Positions 49,136 to 62,726 of a stretch of 64,000 bases of DNA are shown here, one piece after another; the stretch's first letter is position 1; each line of letters opens with the position of its first letter. The DNA lies in NCBI GenBank assembly GCA_964017155.1, contig OZ024856.1, positions 41,718,535 through 41,782,534 on the forward strand, written 5' to 3'. Made by a program: the position numbers and the translations under genes. This DNA comes from Oasisia sp. SBJ-2009. Its lineage: Eukaryota > Annelida > Polychaeta > Sabellida > Siboglinidae. The notes beneath the pieces are model-generated. The model made no database searches and was not told the origin of the DNA. It worked only from the letters and a program-made list of their open reading frames with translations.

Positions 49136-51855
49136 ATGGAATCAATAGCACATGTTTCTACAGTGATACATGCCAACAGGCCAGGGCTTTGGCCATGCCA
49201 TGAGCGGTATGCCGGCAAACAGGTAACAGCAAAAGCTAGACATAACAGTCATGACGAAGTGCCATACGAAAACACAAAAGTTCTTCCAAACTACTCAGGC
49301 AACTACGAGATGATATACTAGACTTGCGTGGGGTGCACCACTTCTCTCGCGTCGTGTTATGAGAGGTTTTTGTCGCTCATACTTCGGAATCAAATCGGAC
49401 GACCTGGAACGAAACAGCAGACATTTGGCAAGTTCAATATGAAAACGAAAGCACAAAGCAACTAACAGGCAATGGTCGCATCATATAATCGTTGGTATTG
49501 AGCTACACAAACAGTACGCCCTACAAATAGCATCACATTGCAGTGTAATGTAGTTTATGCGAACGAACGTCTTGTATCACCCCGCCTCACACATTTCGAC
49601 GACGTGTATTTTCTTTAACAACAGGTAGGCCTAGAGTGTTTCTTTCATTGCGTTGCGTACAAGCATTTCGTGTATTCACAAACAGTTTCGAATGGCATGT
49701 AATGCTTCAGATATATACTTGCGCAGCCTCCATACAGCACTCGTGGCATCGCCGTTAAGACGTTTTAGAGTTCCACATCAACGAGAGTAGTCCGTACTCC
49801 AATCAATACCGTATATAGACGACTGAGGGGTGTATAGTCACATTTCAAGCGACAGTTTCTCTGAGAGTAGAGTGCCAACACTTGAACGGAACTTCTGTCG
49901 TTGAGTGTATGTGGTATTGCGAAGTTCAGTAGTACGAATGTTAAATTAGATACTGCCCAAACCTATATTTGCATAGGCATAGGTGGAAAGCTTGAGACAT
50001 TGACAAGTCATCGAAGGATGGTATGCGACATATACAGTGGACTCTGAATGAGAACAAGAATATACATTTCGTGCCATTTCCGACAGGAATTAGGCACTTG
50101 TGTATCACGCAAACCCACATCAATTGCTACTATATTAAAAAAGTCATTACTAACGGCGCTGGTATTGTAGTGGTTAGCACATCCAACTGGCAAGCCGACT
50201 GCTCAGGTTTAATACGCGCGGACACAGCAGGCCTGGCATATTTGGTATAACAATCAATGGGCATAGACTAACATTGTTGAATATAATCGGTGCTATACAC
50301 CACGCACATTGACATGCATCGTACATAAAAAGTACCCGAATGTCGCACAGACCGCTGCACGATAATAAAACTGTAGTCCTATGTGTGTACCATATTAGAA
50401 AGTACGCTAGCGCAAGTGCAGACATAGAAAAGAAGGAGAAGAAGATGAAAGAAAGCCCCCCACCCCGTTTGCCTAGATCAACGGCGCCGCCATCTTGAAA
50501 TCTGACGCCGCCAGAAACGAGAATGGCGCGTCTGCCGTATTGTAGTGACGTCACTGTATTGTTGTGGCGCGTCTTCCGGTTTGCCGCCATTACTGTAGCG
50601 CGCAGCCGAATGCTGGCGAGATATGCCAATTTCTTTAGTGTAATTTCCACCGCATCGCTGTGTGATTTGCGCCATTGACGCCGGTGGGGTGAAGGAATGT
50701 GGGCATGTGGTAGAATTGAGCCTGCTGGTTTCAATTTTGTTAGAGACCTGCCCATTGTAACGCTCTTTTATTGTTTTTTTCTCAGGTGTCTGTGCCCGGT
50801 GAAGATACAGCGACACATGGTCGACGACTTCTGGCAGCATTACTGACCGACCAGGCCTTATGATGTGAAGACTGACGACGGGGAACAGTCATTCGACAGT
50901 GGGTGAAGCCTTGTTTTTATCGAGTTATTGTATTCATATAACGTGTTGAGGTAGATGATAATGTAGGCCGATCACCGGGAGAATCAAATATAGCTTGATA
51001 TATACATTATGTATAATAACAACTGCGAGTGGACATTAGTTTTAATGTTACAGTTGTCACAAAGGCGAGAAAACAAACGAAACGTTTTACTTAGACGAGT
51101 GATCTAGCTAGTTTTCACACTATGCGATTGATCAGAACTGATATAAAAAGAAGAAGGTTTAGACTTCGAATGGTTTCATCGTAACAACTCCAGGTGGTGC
51201 TTTTTGGGTCTAGCGATGTCTGTCAGTTTTATGCGTTTCATCGAATGTGCTCTGCTTGTATTAAGAAGTAAATTGGCTGGATCAAGTGCAAAACATACAA
51301 CTATGCCAGTACTAGGTGCACAATGACACATCACCTTGTGAGCGAGCTTTTGTTGTACACAGACAGACAACTTGGCTACATTAATTATTATATTCCAAAA
51401 TAAGAAATGTCAAAATATGATGCTAAAATAAGGCCCATTAAACGAAACTTGTATAAGGGGCCGAGATCGCACCGCGGAAACTATCTTAACATTGGTATGC
51501 ATAAGCACCATTCGCGCGAATGTCCCACACATTCTCGCACGCAAACATTCACCCACTCAATACAGTTGGTTCTTTGCCCGTCATTACACCAATCACAACA
51601 CACTGATCTCGACTGGAAACAGTGTGCTTAGGAAGCAGCATGCAAAGGCAAAGGCAACTGTAGGCCAGGCGCTTTGTTGTTGTGTAAATCACGAGTACAC
51701 AAGTAGGAACACAATTGATTTGTCTTCCTTCTGAAACAAGTGTGGAGGTCATTCGATGTTTTGAGACCAATATTGATTGCAATCACACATTACTCGGCAC
51801 GCATATTTGTATCTAGGTAGTGGCGGAGACCGGCTTCATATCTTGAGACATTGCC
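49136..51855 (+). repeat. Monomer M19, 2720 bp
   Basis: M19 belongs to the six-copy subfamily but keeps GAACGTCTTG near 49563, where M15, M17, M18 and M21 read GAACATC. The C tract is C6-A-C4 (50456-50466); the tRNA-like segment starts at 50155. TTGATACATTG just upstream of its start is private. Confidence 0.97.
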
Positions 51856-54569
51856 ATGGAATCAATAGCACATGTTGCTACAGTGATACATGCCAACAGG
51901 CCAGGGCTTTGGCCATGCCATGAGCGGTATGCCGGCAAACAGGTAACAGCAAAAGCTAGACATAACAGTCATGACGAAGTGCCATACGAAAACACAAAAG
52001 TTCTTCCAAACTACTCAGGCAACTACGAGATGATATAATAGACTTGCGTGGGGTGCACCACTTCTCTCGCGTCGTGTTATGAGAGGTTTTTGTCGCTCAT
52101 ACTTCGGAATCAAATCGGGCGACCTGGAACGAAACAGCAGACATTTGGCAAGTTCAATATGAAAACGAAAGCACAAAGCAACTAAGAGGCAATGGTCGCA
52201 TCATATAATCATTGGTATTGAGCTACACAAACAGTACGCCCTACAAATAGCATCACATTGCAGTGTAATGTAGTTTATGCGAACGAACGTCTTGTATCAC
52301 CCCGCCTCACACATTTCGACGACGTGTATTTTCTTTAACAACAGGTAGGCCTAGAGTTTTTCTTTCATTGCGTTGCGTACAAGCATTTCGTGTATTCACA
52401 AACAGTTTCGAATGGCATGTAATGCTTCAGATATATACTTGCGCAGCCTGCATACAGCACTCGTGGCATCGCCGTTAAGACGTTTTAGAGTTCCACATCG
52501 ACGAGAGTAGTCCGTACTCCAATCAATACCGTATATAGACGACTGAGGGGTGTATAGTCACATTTCAAGCGACAGTTTCTCTGAGAGTAGAGTGCCAACA
52601 CTTGAACGGAACTTCTGTCGTTGAGTGTATGTGGTATTGCGAAGTTCAGTAGTACGAATGTTAAATTAGATACTGCCCAAACCTATATTTGCATAGGCAT
52701 AGGTGGAAAGCTTGAGACATTGACAACTCATCGAAGGATGGTATGCGACATATACAGTGAACTCTGAATGAGAACAAGAATATACATTTCGTGCCATTTC
52801 CGACAAGAATTAGGCACTTGTGTATCACGCAAACCCACATCAATTGCTACTATATTAAAAAAGTCATTACTAACGGCGCTGGTAGTGTAGTGGTTAGCAC
52901 ATCCAACTGGCAAGCCGACTGCTCAGGTTTAATACGCGCGGACACAGCAGGCCTGGCATATTTGGTATAACAATCAATGGGCATAGACTAACATTGTTGA
53001 ATATAATCGGTGCTATACACCACGCACATTGACATGCATCGTACATAAAAAGTACCCGAATGTCGCACAGACCGCTGCACGATAATAAAACTGTAGTCCC
53101 ATATGTGTACCATATTAGAAAGTACGCTAGCGCAACTGCAGACATAGAATAGAAGGAGAAGAAGATGACAGAAAGCCCCCCGTTTGCCTAGATCAACGGC
53201 GCCGCCATCTTGAAATCTGACGTCGCCAGAAACGAAAATGGCGCGTCTGCCGTATTGTAGTGACGTCACTGTATTGTTGTGGCGCGTCTTCCGGTTTGCC
53301 GCCATTACTGTAGCGCGCAGCCGAATGCTGGCGAGATATGCCAATTTCTTTAGTGTAATTTCCACCGCATCGCTGTGTGATTTGCGCCATTGACGCCGGT
53401 GGGGTGAAGGAATGTGGGCATGTGGTAGAATTGAGTCTGCTGGTTTCAATTTTGTTAGAGACCTGCCCATTGTATCGCTCTTTTATTGTTTTTTCTCAGG
53501 TGTCTGTGCCCGGTGAAGATACAGCGACACATGGTCGACGACTTCTGGCAGCATTACTGACCGACCAGGCCTGATGATGTGAAGACTGACGACGGGGAGC
53601 AGTCATTCGACAGTGGGTGAAGCCTTGTTTTTATCGAGTTATTGTATTCATATAACGTGTTGAGGTAGATGATAATGTAGGCCGATCACCGGGAGAATCA
53701 AATATAGCTTGATATATACATTATGTATAATAACAACTGCGAGTGGACATTAGTTTTAATGTTACAGTTGTCACTAAGGCGAGAAAACAAACGAAACGTT
53801 TTACTTAGACGAGTGATCTAGCTAGTTTTCACACTATGCGATTGATCAGAACTGATATAAAAAGAAGAAGGTTTAGACTTCGAATGGTTTCATCGTAACA
53901 ACTCCAGGTGGTGCTTTTTGGGTCTAGCGATGTCTGTCAGTTTTATGCGTTTCATCGAATGTGCTCTGCTTGTATTAAGAAGTAAATTGGCTGGATCAAC
54001 TGCAAAACATACAACTATGCCAGTACTCGGTGCACAATGACACATCACCTTGTGAGCGAGCTTTTGTTGTACACAGACAGACAACTTCGCTACATTAATT
54101 ATTATATTCCAAAATAAGAAATGTCAAAATATGATGCTAAAATAAGGCCCATTAAACGAAACTTGAATAAGGGGCCGAGATCGCACCGCGAAAACTATCT
54201 TAACATTGGTATGCATAAGCACCATTCGCGCGAATGTCCCACACATTCTCGCACGCAAACATTCACCCACTCAATACAGTTGGTTCTTTGACCGTCACTA
54301 CACCAATCACAACACACTGATCTCGACTGGAAACAGTGTGCTTAGGAAGCAGCATGCAAAGGCAAAGGCAACTGTAGGCCAGGCGCTTTGTTGTTGTGTA
54401 AATCACGAGTACACAAGTAGGAACACAATTGATTTGTCTTCCTTCTGAAACAAGTGTGGAGGTCATTCGATGTTTTGAGACCAATATTGATTGCAATCAC
54501 ACATTACTCGGCACGCATATTTGTATATAGGTAGTGGCGGAGACCGGCTTCATATCTTGAGACATTGCC
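51856..54569 (+). repeat. Monomer M20, 2714 bp
   Basis: The C tract is pure and 6 long (53176-53181), and the T run is T6. It has the M10/M11 set of changes in its second part and the M11-type tail. The tRNA-like segment starts at 52875. GATATAATAG near 52031 is shared with M23, and ACTAAGAGGC near 52182 with M22. Confidence 0.97.
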
Positions 54570-57289
54570 ATGGAATCAATAGCACATGTTTCTACAGTGA
54601 TACATGCCAACAGGCCAGGGCTTTGGCCATGCCATGAGCGGTATGCCGGCAAACAGGTAACAGCAAAAGCTAGACATAACAGTCATGACGAAGTGCCATA
54701 CGAAAACACAAAAGTTCTTCCAAACTACTCAGGCAACTACGAGATGATATACTAGACTTGCGTGGGGTGCACCACTTCTCTCGCGTCGTGTTATGAGAGG
54801 TTTTTGTCGCTCATACTTCGGAATCAAATCGGACGACCTGGAACGAAACAGCAGACATTTGGCAAGTTCAATATGAAAACGAAAGCACAAAGCAACTAAC
54901 AGGCAATGGTCGCATCATATAATCGTTGGTATTGAGCTACACAAACAGTACGCCCTACAAATAGCATCACATTGCAGTGTAATGTAGTTTATGCGAACGA
55001 ACATCTTGTATCACCCCGCCTCACACATTTCGACGACGTGTATTTTCTTTAACAACAGGTAGGCCTAGAGTGTTTCTTTCATTGCGTTGCGTACAAGCAT
55101 TTCGTGTATTCACAAACAGTTTCGAATGGCATGTAATGCTTCAGATATATACTTGCGCAGCCTCCATACAGCACTCGTGGCATCGCCGTTAAGACGTTTT
55201 AGAGTTCCACATCAACGAGAGTAGTCCGTACTCCAATCAATACCGTATATAGACGACTGAGGGGTGTATAGTCACATTTCAAGCGGCAGTTTCTCTGAGA
55301 GTAGAGTGCCAACACTTGAACGGAACTTCTGTCGTTGAGTGTATGTGGTATTGCGAAGTTCAGTAGTACGAATGTTAAATTAGATACTGCCCAAACCTAT
55401 ATTTGCATAGGCATAGGTGGAAAGCTTGAGACATTGACAAGTCATCGAAGGATGGTATGCGACATATACAGTGGACTCTGAATGAGAACAAGAATATACA
55501 TTTCGTGCCATTTCCGACAGGAATTAGGCACTTGTGTATCACGCAAACCCACATCAATTGCTACTATATTAAAAAAGTCATTACTAACGGCGCTGGTATT
55601 GTAGTGGTTAGCACATCCAACTGGCAAGCCGACTGCTCAGGTTTAATACGCGCGGACACAGCAGGCCTGGCATATTTGGTATAACAATCAATGGGCATAG
55701 ACTAACATTGTTGAATATAATCGGTGCTATACACCACGCACATTGACATGCATCGTACATAAAAAGTACCCGAATGTCGCACAGACCGCTGCACGATAAT
55801 AAAACTGTAGTCCTATGTGTGTACCATATTAGAAAGTACGCTAGCGCAAGTGCAGACATAGAAAAGAAGGAGAAGAAGATGAAAGAAAGCCCCCCACCCC
55901 GTTTGCCTAGATCAACGGCGCCGCCATCTTGAAATCTGACGCCGCCAGAAACGAGAATGGCGCGTCTGCCGTATTGTAGTGACGTCACTGTATTGTTGTG
56001 GCGCGTCTTCCGGTTTGCCGCCATTACTGTAGCGCGCAGCCGAATGCTGGCGAGATATGCCAATTTCTTTAGTGTAATTTCCACCGCATCGCTGTGTGAT
56101 TTGCGCCATTGACGCCGGTGGGGTGAAGGAATGTGGGCATGTGGTAGAATTGAGCCTGCTGGTTTCAATTTTGTTAGAGACCTGCCCATTGTAACGCTCT
56201 TTTATTGTTTTTTTCTCAGGTGTCTGTGCCCGGTGAAGATACAGCGACACATGGTCGACGACTTCTGGCAGCATTACTGACCGACCAGGCCTTATGATGT
56301 GAAGACTGACGACGGGGAACAGTCATTCGACAGTGGGTGAAGCCTTGTTTTTATCGAGTTATTGTATTCATATAACGTGTTGAGGTAGATGATAATGTAG
56401 GCCGATCACCGGGAGAATCAAATATAGCTTGATATATACATTATGTATAATAACAACTGCGAGTGGACATTAGTTTTAATGTTACAGTTGTCACAAAGGC
56501 GAGAAAACAAACGAAACGTTTTACTTAGACGAGTGATCTAGCTAGTTTTCACACTATGCGATTGATCAGAACTGATATAAAAAGAAGAAGGTTTAGACTT
56601 CGAATGGTTTCATCGTAACAACTCCAGGTGGTGCTTTTTGGGTCTAGCGATGTCTGTCAGTTTTATGCGTTTCATCGAATGTGCTCTGCTTGTATTAAGA
56701 AGTAAATTGGCTGGATCAACTGCAAAACATACAACTATGCCAGTACTCGGTGCACAATGACACATCACCTTGTGAGCGAGCTTTTGTTGTACACAGACAG
56801 ACAACTTCGCTACATTAATTATTATATTCCAAAATAAGAAATGTCAAAATATGATGCTAAAATAAGGCCCATTAAACGAAACTTGAATAAGGGGCCGAGA
56901 TCGCACCGCGAAAACTATCTTAACATTGGTATGCATAAGCACCATTCGCGCGAATGTCCCACACATTCTCGCACGCAAACATTCACCCACTCAATACAGT
57001 TGGTTCTTTGACCGTCACTACACCAATCACAACACACTGATCTCGACTGGAAACAGTGTGCTTAGGAAGCAGCATGCAAAGGCAAAGGCAACTGTAGGCC
57101 AGGCGCTTTGTTGTTGTGTAAATCACGAGTACACAAGTAGGAACACAATTGATTTGTCTTCCTTCTGAAACAAGTGTGGAGGTCATTCGATGTTTTGAGA
57201 CCAATATTGATTGCAATCACACATTACTCGGCACGCATATTTGTATATAGGTAGTGGCGGAGACCGGCTTCATATCTTGAGACATTGCC
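54570..57289 (+). repeat. Monomer M21, 2720 bp
   Basis: M21 belongs to the six-copy subfamily. The C tract is C6-A-C4 (55890-55900); the tRNA-like segment starts at 55589. CAAGCGGCAG near 55284 is private. The tail is of the M11 type. Confidence 0.97.
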
Positions 57290-60009
57290 ATGGAATCAAT
57301 AGCACATGTTGCTACAGTGATACATGCCAACAGGCCAGGGCTTTGGCCATGCCATGAGCGGTATGCCGGCAAACAGGTAACAGCAAAAGCTAGACATAAC
57401 AGTCATGACGAAGTGCCATACGAAAACACAAAAGTTCTTCCAAACTACTCAGGCAACTACGAGATGATATACTAGACTTGCGTGGGGTGCACCACTTCTC
57501 TCGCGTCGTGTTATGAGAGGTTTTTGTCGCTCATACTTCGGAATCAAATCGGGCGACCTGGAACGAAACAGCAGACATTTGGCAAGTTCAATATGAAAAC
57601 GAAAGCACAAAGCAACTAAGAGGCAATGGTCGCATCATATAATCATTGGTATTGAGCTACACAAACAGTACGCCCTACAAATAGCATCACATTGCAGTGT
57701 AATGTAGTTTATGCGAACGAACGTCTTGTATCACCCCGCCTCACACATTTCGACGACGTGTATTTTCTTTAACAACAGGTAGGCCTAGAGTTTTTCTTTC
57801 ATTGCGTTGCGTACAAGCATTTCGTGTATTCACAAACAGTTTCGAATGGCATGTAATGCTTCAGATATATACTTGCGCAGCCTGCATACAGCACTCGTGG
57901 CATCGCCGTTAAGACGTTTTAGAGTTCCACATCGACGAGAGTAGTCCGTACTCCAATCAATACCGTATATAGACGACTGAGGGGTGTATAGTCACATTTC
58001 AAGCGACAGTTTCTCTGAGAGTAGAGTGCCAACACTTGAACGGAACTTCTGTCGTTGAGTGTATGTGGTATTGCGAAGTTCAGTAGTACGAATGTTAAAT
58101 TAGATACTGCCCAAACCTATATTTGCATAGGCATAGGTGGAAAGCTTGAGACATTGACAACTCATCGAAGGATGGTATGCGACATATACAGTGAACTCTG
58201 AATGAGAACAAGAATATACATTTCGTGCCATTTCCGACAAGAATTAGGCACTTGTGTATCACGCAAACCCACATCAATTGCTACTATATTAAAAAAGTCA
58301 TTACTAACGGCGCTGGTAGTGTAGTGGTTAGCACATCCAACTGGCAAGCCGACTGCTCAGGTTTAATACGCGCGGACACAGCAGGCCTGGCATATTTGGT
58401 ATAACAATCAATGGGCATAGACTAACATTGTTGAATATAATCGGTGCTATACACCACGCACATTGACATGCATCGTACATAAAAAGTACCCGAATGTCGC
58501 ACAGACCGCTGCACGATAATAAAACTGTAGTCCTATGTGTGTACCATATTAGAAAGTACGCTAGCGCAAGTGCAGACATAGAAAAGAAGGAGAAGAAGAT
58601 GAAAGAAAGCCCCCCACCCCGTTTGCCTAGATCAACGGCGCCGCCATCTTGAAATCTGACGCCGCCAGAAACGAGAATGGCGCGTCTGCCGTATTGTAGT
58701 GACGTCACTGTATTGTTGTGGCGCGTCTTCCGGTTTGCCGCCATTACTGTAGCGCGCAGCCGAATGCTGGCGAGATATGCCAATTTCTTTAGTGTAATTT
58801 CCACCGCATCGCTGTGTGATTTGCGCCATTGACGCCGGTGGGGTGAAGGAATGTGGGCATGTGGTAGAATTGAGCCTGCTGGTTTCAATTTTGTTAGAGA
58901 CCTGCCCATTGTAACGCTCTTTTATTGTTTTTTTCTCAGGTGTCTGTGCCCGGTGAAGATACAGCGACACATGGTCGACGACTTCTGGCAGCATTACTGA
59001 CCGACCAGGCCTTATGATGTGAAGACTGACGACGGGGAACAGTCATTCGACAGTGGGTGAAGCCTTTTTTTTATCGAGTTATTGTATTCATATAACGTGT
59101 TGAGGTAGATGATAATGTAGGCCGATCACCGGGAGAATCAAATATAGCTTGATATATACATTATGTATAATAACAACTGCGAGTGGACATTAGTTTTAAT
59201 GTTACAGTTGTCACAAAGGCGAGAAAACAAACGAAACGTTTTACTTAGACGAGTGATCTAGCTAGTTTTCACACTATGCGATTGATCAGAACTGATATAA
59301 AAAGAAGAAGGTTTAGACTTCGAATGGTTTCATCGTAACAACTCCAGGTGGTGCTTTTTGGGTCTAGCGATGTCTGTCAGTTTTATGCGTTTCATCGAAT
59401 GTGCTCTGCTTGTATTAAGAAGTAAATTGGCTGGATCAAGTGCAAAACATACAACTATGCCAGTACTAGGTGCACAATGACACATCACCTTGTGAGCGAA
59501 CTTTTGTTGTACACAGACAGACAACTTGGCTACATTAATTATTATATTCCAAAATAAGAAATGTCAAAATATGATGCTAAAATAAGGCCCATTAAACGAA
59601 ACTTGTATAAGGGGCCGAGATCGCACCGCGGAAACTATCTTAACATTGGTATGCATAAGCACCATTCGCGCGAATGTCCCACACATTCTCGCACGCAAAC
59701 ATTCACCCACTCAATACAGTTGGTTCTTTGCCCGTCATTACACCAATCACAACACACTGATCTCGACTGGAAACAGTGTGCTTAGGAAGCAGCATGCAAA
59801 GGCAAAGGCAACTGTAGGCCAGGCGCTTTGTTGTTGTGTAAATCACGAGTACACAAGTAGGAACACAATTGATTTGTCTTCCTTCTGAAACAAGTGTGGA
59901 GGTCATTCGATGTTTTGAGACCAATATTGATTGCAATCACACATTACTCGGCACGCATATTTGTATCTAGGTAGTGGCGGAGACCGGCTTCATATCTTGA
60001 GACATTGCC
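57290..60009 (+). repeat. Monomer M22, 2720 bp, mosaic
   Basis: The sequence just upstream of its start (GTATATAGG) belongs to the six-copy subfamily; its first part is of the M20 type (ACTAAGAGGC, CAGTGAACTC at about 58190); from about 58530 it returns to the subfamily type (CCTATGTGTG, C6-A-C4 at 58610-58620, GGCCTTATG). The tRNA-like segment starts at 58309. GCCTTTTTTTTATC near 59060 is private. Confidence 0.97.
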
Positions 60010-62726
60010 ATGGAATCAATAGCACATGTTGCTACAGTGATACATGCCAACAGGCCAGGGCTTTGGCCATGCCATGAGCGGTATGCCGGCAAACAGGTAA
60101 CAGCAAAAGCTAGACATAACAGTCATGACGAAGTGCCATACGAAAACACAAAAGTTCTTCCAAACTACTCAGGCAACTACGAGATGATATAATAGACTTG
60201 CGTGGGGTGCACCACTTCTCTCGCGTCGTGTTATGAGAGGTTTTTGTCGCTCATACTTCGGAATCAAATCGGGCGACCTGGAACGAAACAGCAGACATTT
60301 GGCAAGTTCAATATGAAAACGAAAGCACAAAGCAACTAACAGGCAATGGTCGCATCATATAATCATTGGTATTGAGCTACACAAACAGTACGCCCTACAA
60401 ATAGCATCACATTGCAGTGTAATGTCGTTTATGCGAACGAACGTCTTGTATCACCCCGCCTCACACATTTCGACGACGTGTATTTTCTTTAACAACAGGT
60501 AGGCCTAGAGTTTTTCTTTCATTGCGTTGCGTACAAGCATTTCGTGTATTCACAAACAGTTTCGAATGGCATGTAATGCTTCAGATATATACTTGCGCAG
60601 CCTGCATACAGCACTCGTGGCATCGCCGTTAAGACGTTTTAGAGTTCCACATCGACGAGAGTAGTCCGTACTCCAATCAATACCGTATATAGACGACTGA
60701 GTGGTGTATAGTCACATTTCAAGCGACAGTTTCTCTGAGAGTAGAGTGCCAACACTTGAACGGAACTTCTGTCGTTGAGTGTATGTGGTATTGCGAAGTT
60801 CAGTAGTACGAATGTTAAATTAGATACTGCCCAAACCTATATTTGCATAGGCATAGGTGGAAAGCTTGAGACATTGACAACTCATCGAAGGATGGTATGC
60901 GACATATACAGTGGACTCTGAATGAGAACAAGAATATACATTTCGTGCCATTTCCGACAAGAATTAGGCACTTGTGTATCACGCAAACCCACATCAATTG
61001 CTACTATATTAAAAAAGTCATTACTAACGGCGCTGGTAGTGTAGTGGTTAGCACATCCAACTGGCAAGCCGACTGCTCAGGTTTAATACGCGCGGACACA
61101 GCAGGCCTGGCATATTTGGTATAACAATCAATGGGCATAGACTAACATTGTTGAATATAATCGGTGCTATACACCACGCACATTGACATGCATCGTACAT
61201 AAAAAGTACCCGAATGTCGCACAGACCGCTGCACGATAATAAAACTGTAGTCCTATGTGTGTACCATATTAGAAAGTACGCTAGCGCAAGTGCAGACATA
61301 GAAAAGAAGGAGAAGAAGATGAAAGAAAGCCCCCCCCGTTTGCCTAGATCAACGGCGCCGCCATCTTGAAATCTGACGCCGCCAGAAACGAAAATGGAGC
61401 GTCTGCCGTATTGTAGTGACGTCACTGTATTGTTGTGGCGCGTCTTCCGGTTTGCCGCCATTACTGTAGCGCGCAGCCGAATGCTGGCGAGATATGCCAA
61501 TTTCTTTAGTGTAATTTCCACCGCATCGCTGTGTGATTTGCGCCATTGACGCCGGTGGGGTGAAGGAATGTGGGCATGTGGTAGAATTGAGCCTGCTGGT
61601 TTCAATTTTGTTAGAGACCTGCCCAATGTAACGCTCTTTTATTGTTTTTTTCTCAGGTGTCTGTGCCCGGTGAAGATACAGCGACACATGGTCGACGACT
61701 TCTGGCAGCATTACTGACCGACCAGGCCTGATGATGTGAAGACTGACGACGGGGAACAGTCATTCGACAGTGGGTGAAGCCTTGTTTTTATCGAGTTATT
61801 GTATTCATATAACGTGTTGAGGTAGATGATAATGTCGGCCGATCACCGGGAGAATCAAATATAGCTTGATATATACATTATGTATAATAACAACTGCGAG
61901 TGGACATTAGTTTAAATGTTACAGTTGTCACAAAGGCGAGAAAACAAACGAAACGTTTTACTTAGACGAGTGATCTAGCTAGTTTTCACACTATGCGATT
62001 GATCAGAACTGATATAAAAAGAAGAAGGTTTAGACTTCGAATGGTTTCATCGTAACCACTCCAGGTGGTGCTTTTTGGGTCTAGCGATGTCTGTCAGTTT
62101 TATGCGTTTCATCGAATGTGCTCTGCTTGTATTAAGAAGTAAATTGGCTGGATCAAGTGCAAAACATACAACTATGCCAGTACTAGGTGCACAATGACAC
62201 ATCACCTTGTGAGCGAGCTTTTGTTGTACACAGACAGACAACTTGGCTACATTAATTATTATATTCCAAAATAAGAAATGTCAAAATATGATGCTAAAAT
62301 AAGGCCCATTAAACGAAACTTGTATAAGGGGCCGAGATCGCACCGCGGAAACTATCTTAACATTGGTATGCATAAGCACCATTCGCGCGAATGTCCCACA
62401 CATTCTCGCACGCAAACATTCACCCACTCAATACAGTTGGTTCTTTGCCCGTCATTACACCAATCACAACACACTGATCTCGACTGGAAACAGTGTGCTT
62501 AGGAAGCAGCATGCAAAGGCAAAGGCAACTGTAGGCCAGGCGCTTTGTTGTTGTGTAAATCACGAGTACACAAGTAGGAACACAATTGATTTGTCTTCCT
62601 TCTGAAACAAGTGTGGAGGTCATTCGATGTTTTGAGACCAATATTGATTGCAATCACACATTACTCGGCACGCATATTTGTATCTAGGTAGTGGCGGAGA
62701 CCGGCTTCATATCTTGAGACATTGCC
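60010..62726 (+). repeat. Monomer M23, 2717 bp
   Basis: The C tract is pure and 8 long (61330-61337). The tRNA-like segment starts at 61029. The second part matches M7, with TTTAAATG near 61911 as in M10 and AATGTCGGCC near 61831 as in M3. AATGTCGTTT near 60421 and GAGTGGTGT near 60699 are private. Confidence 0.97.
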
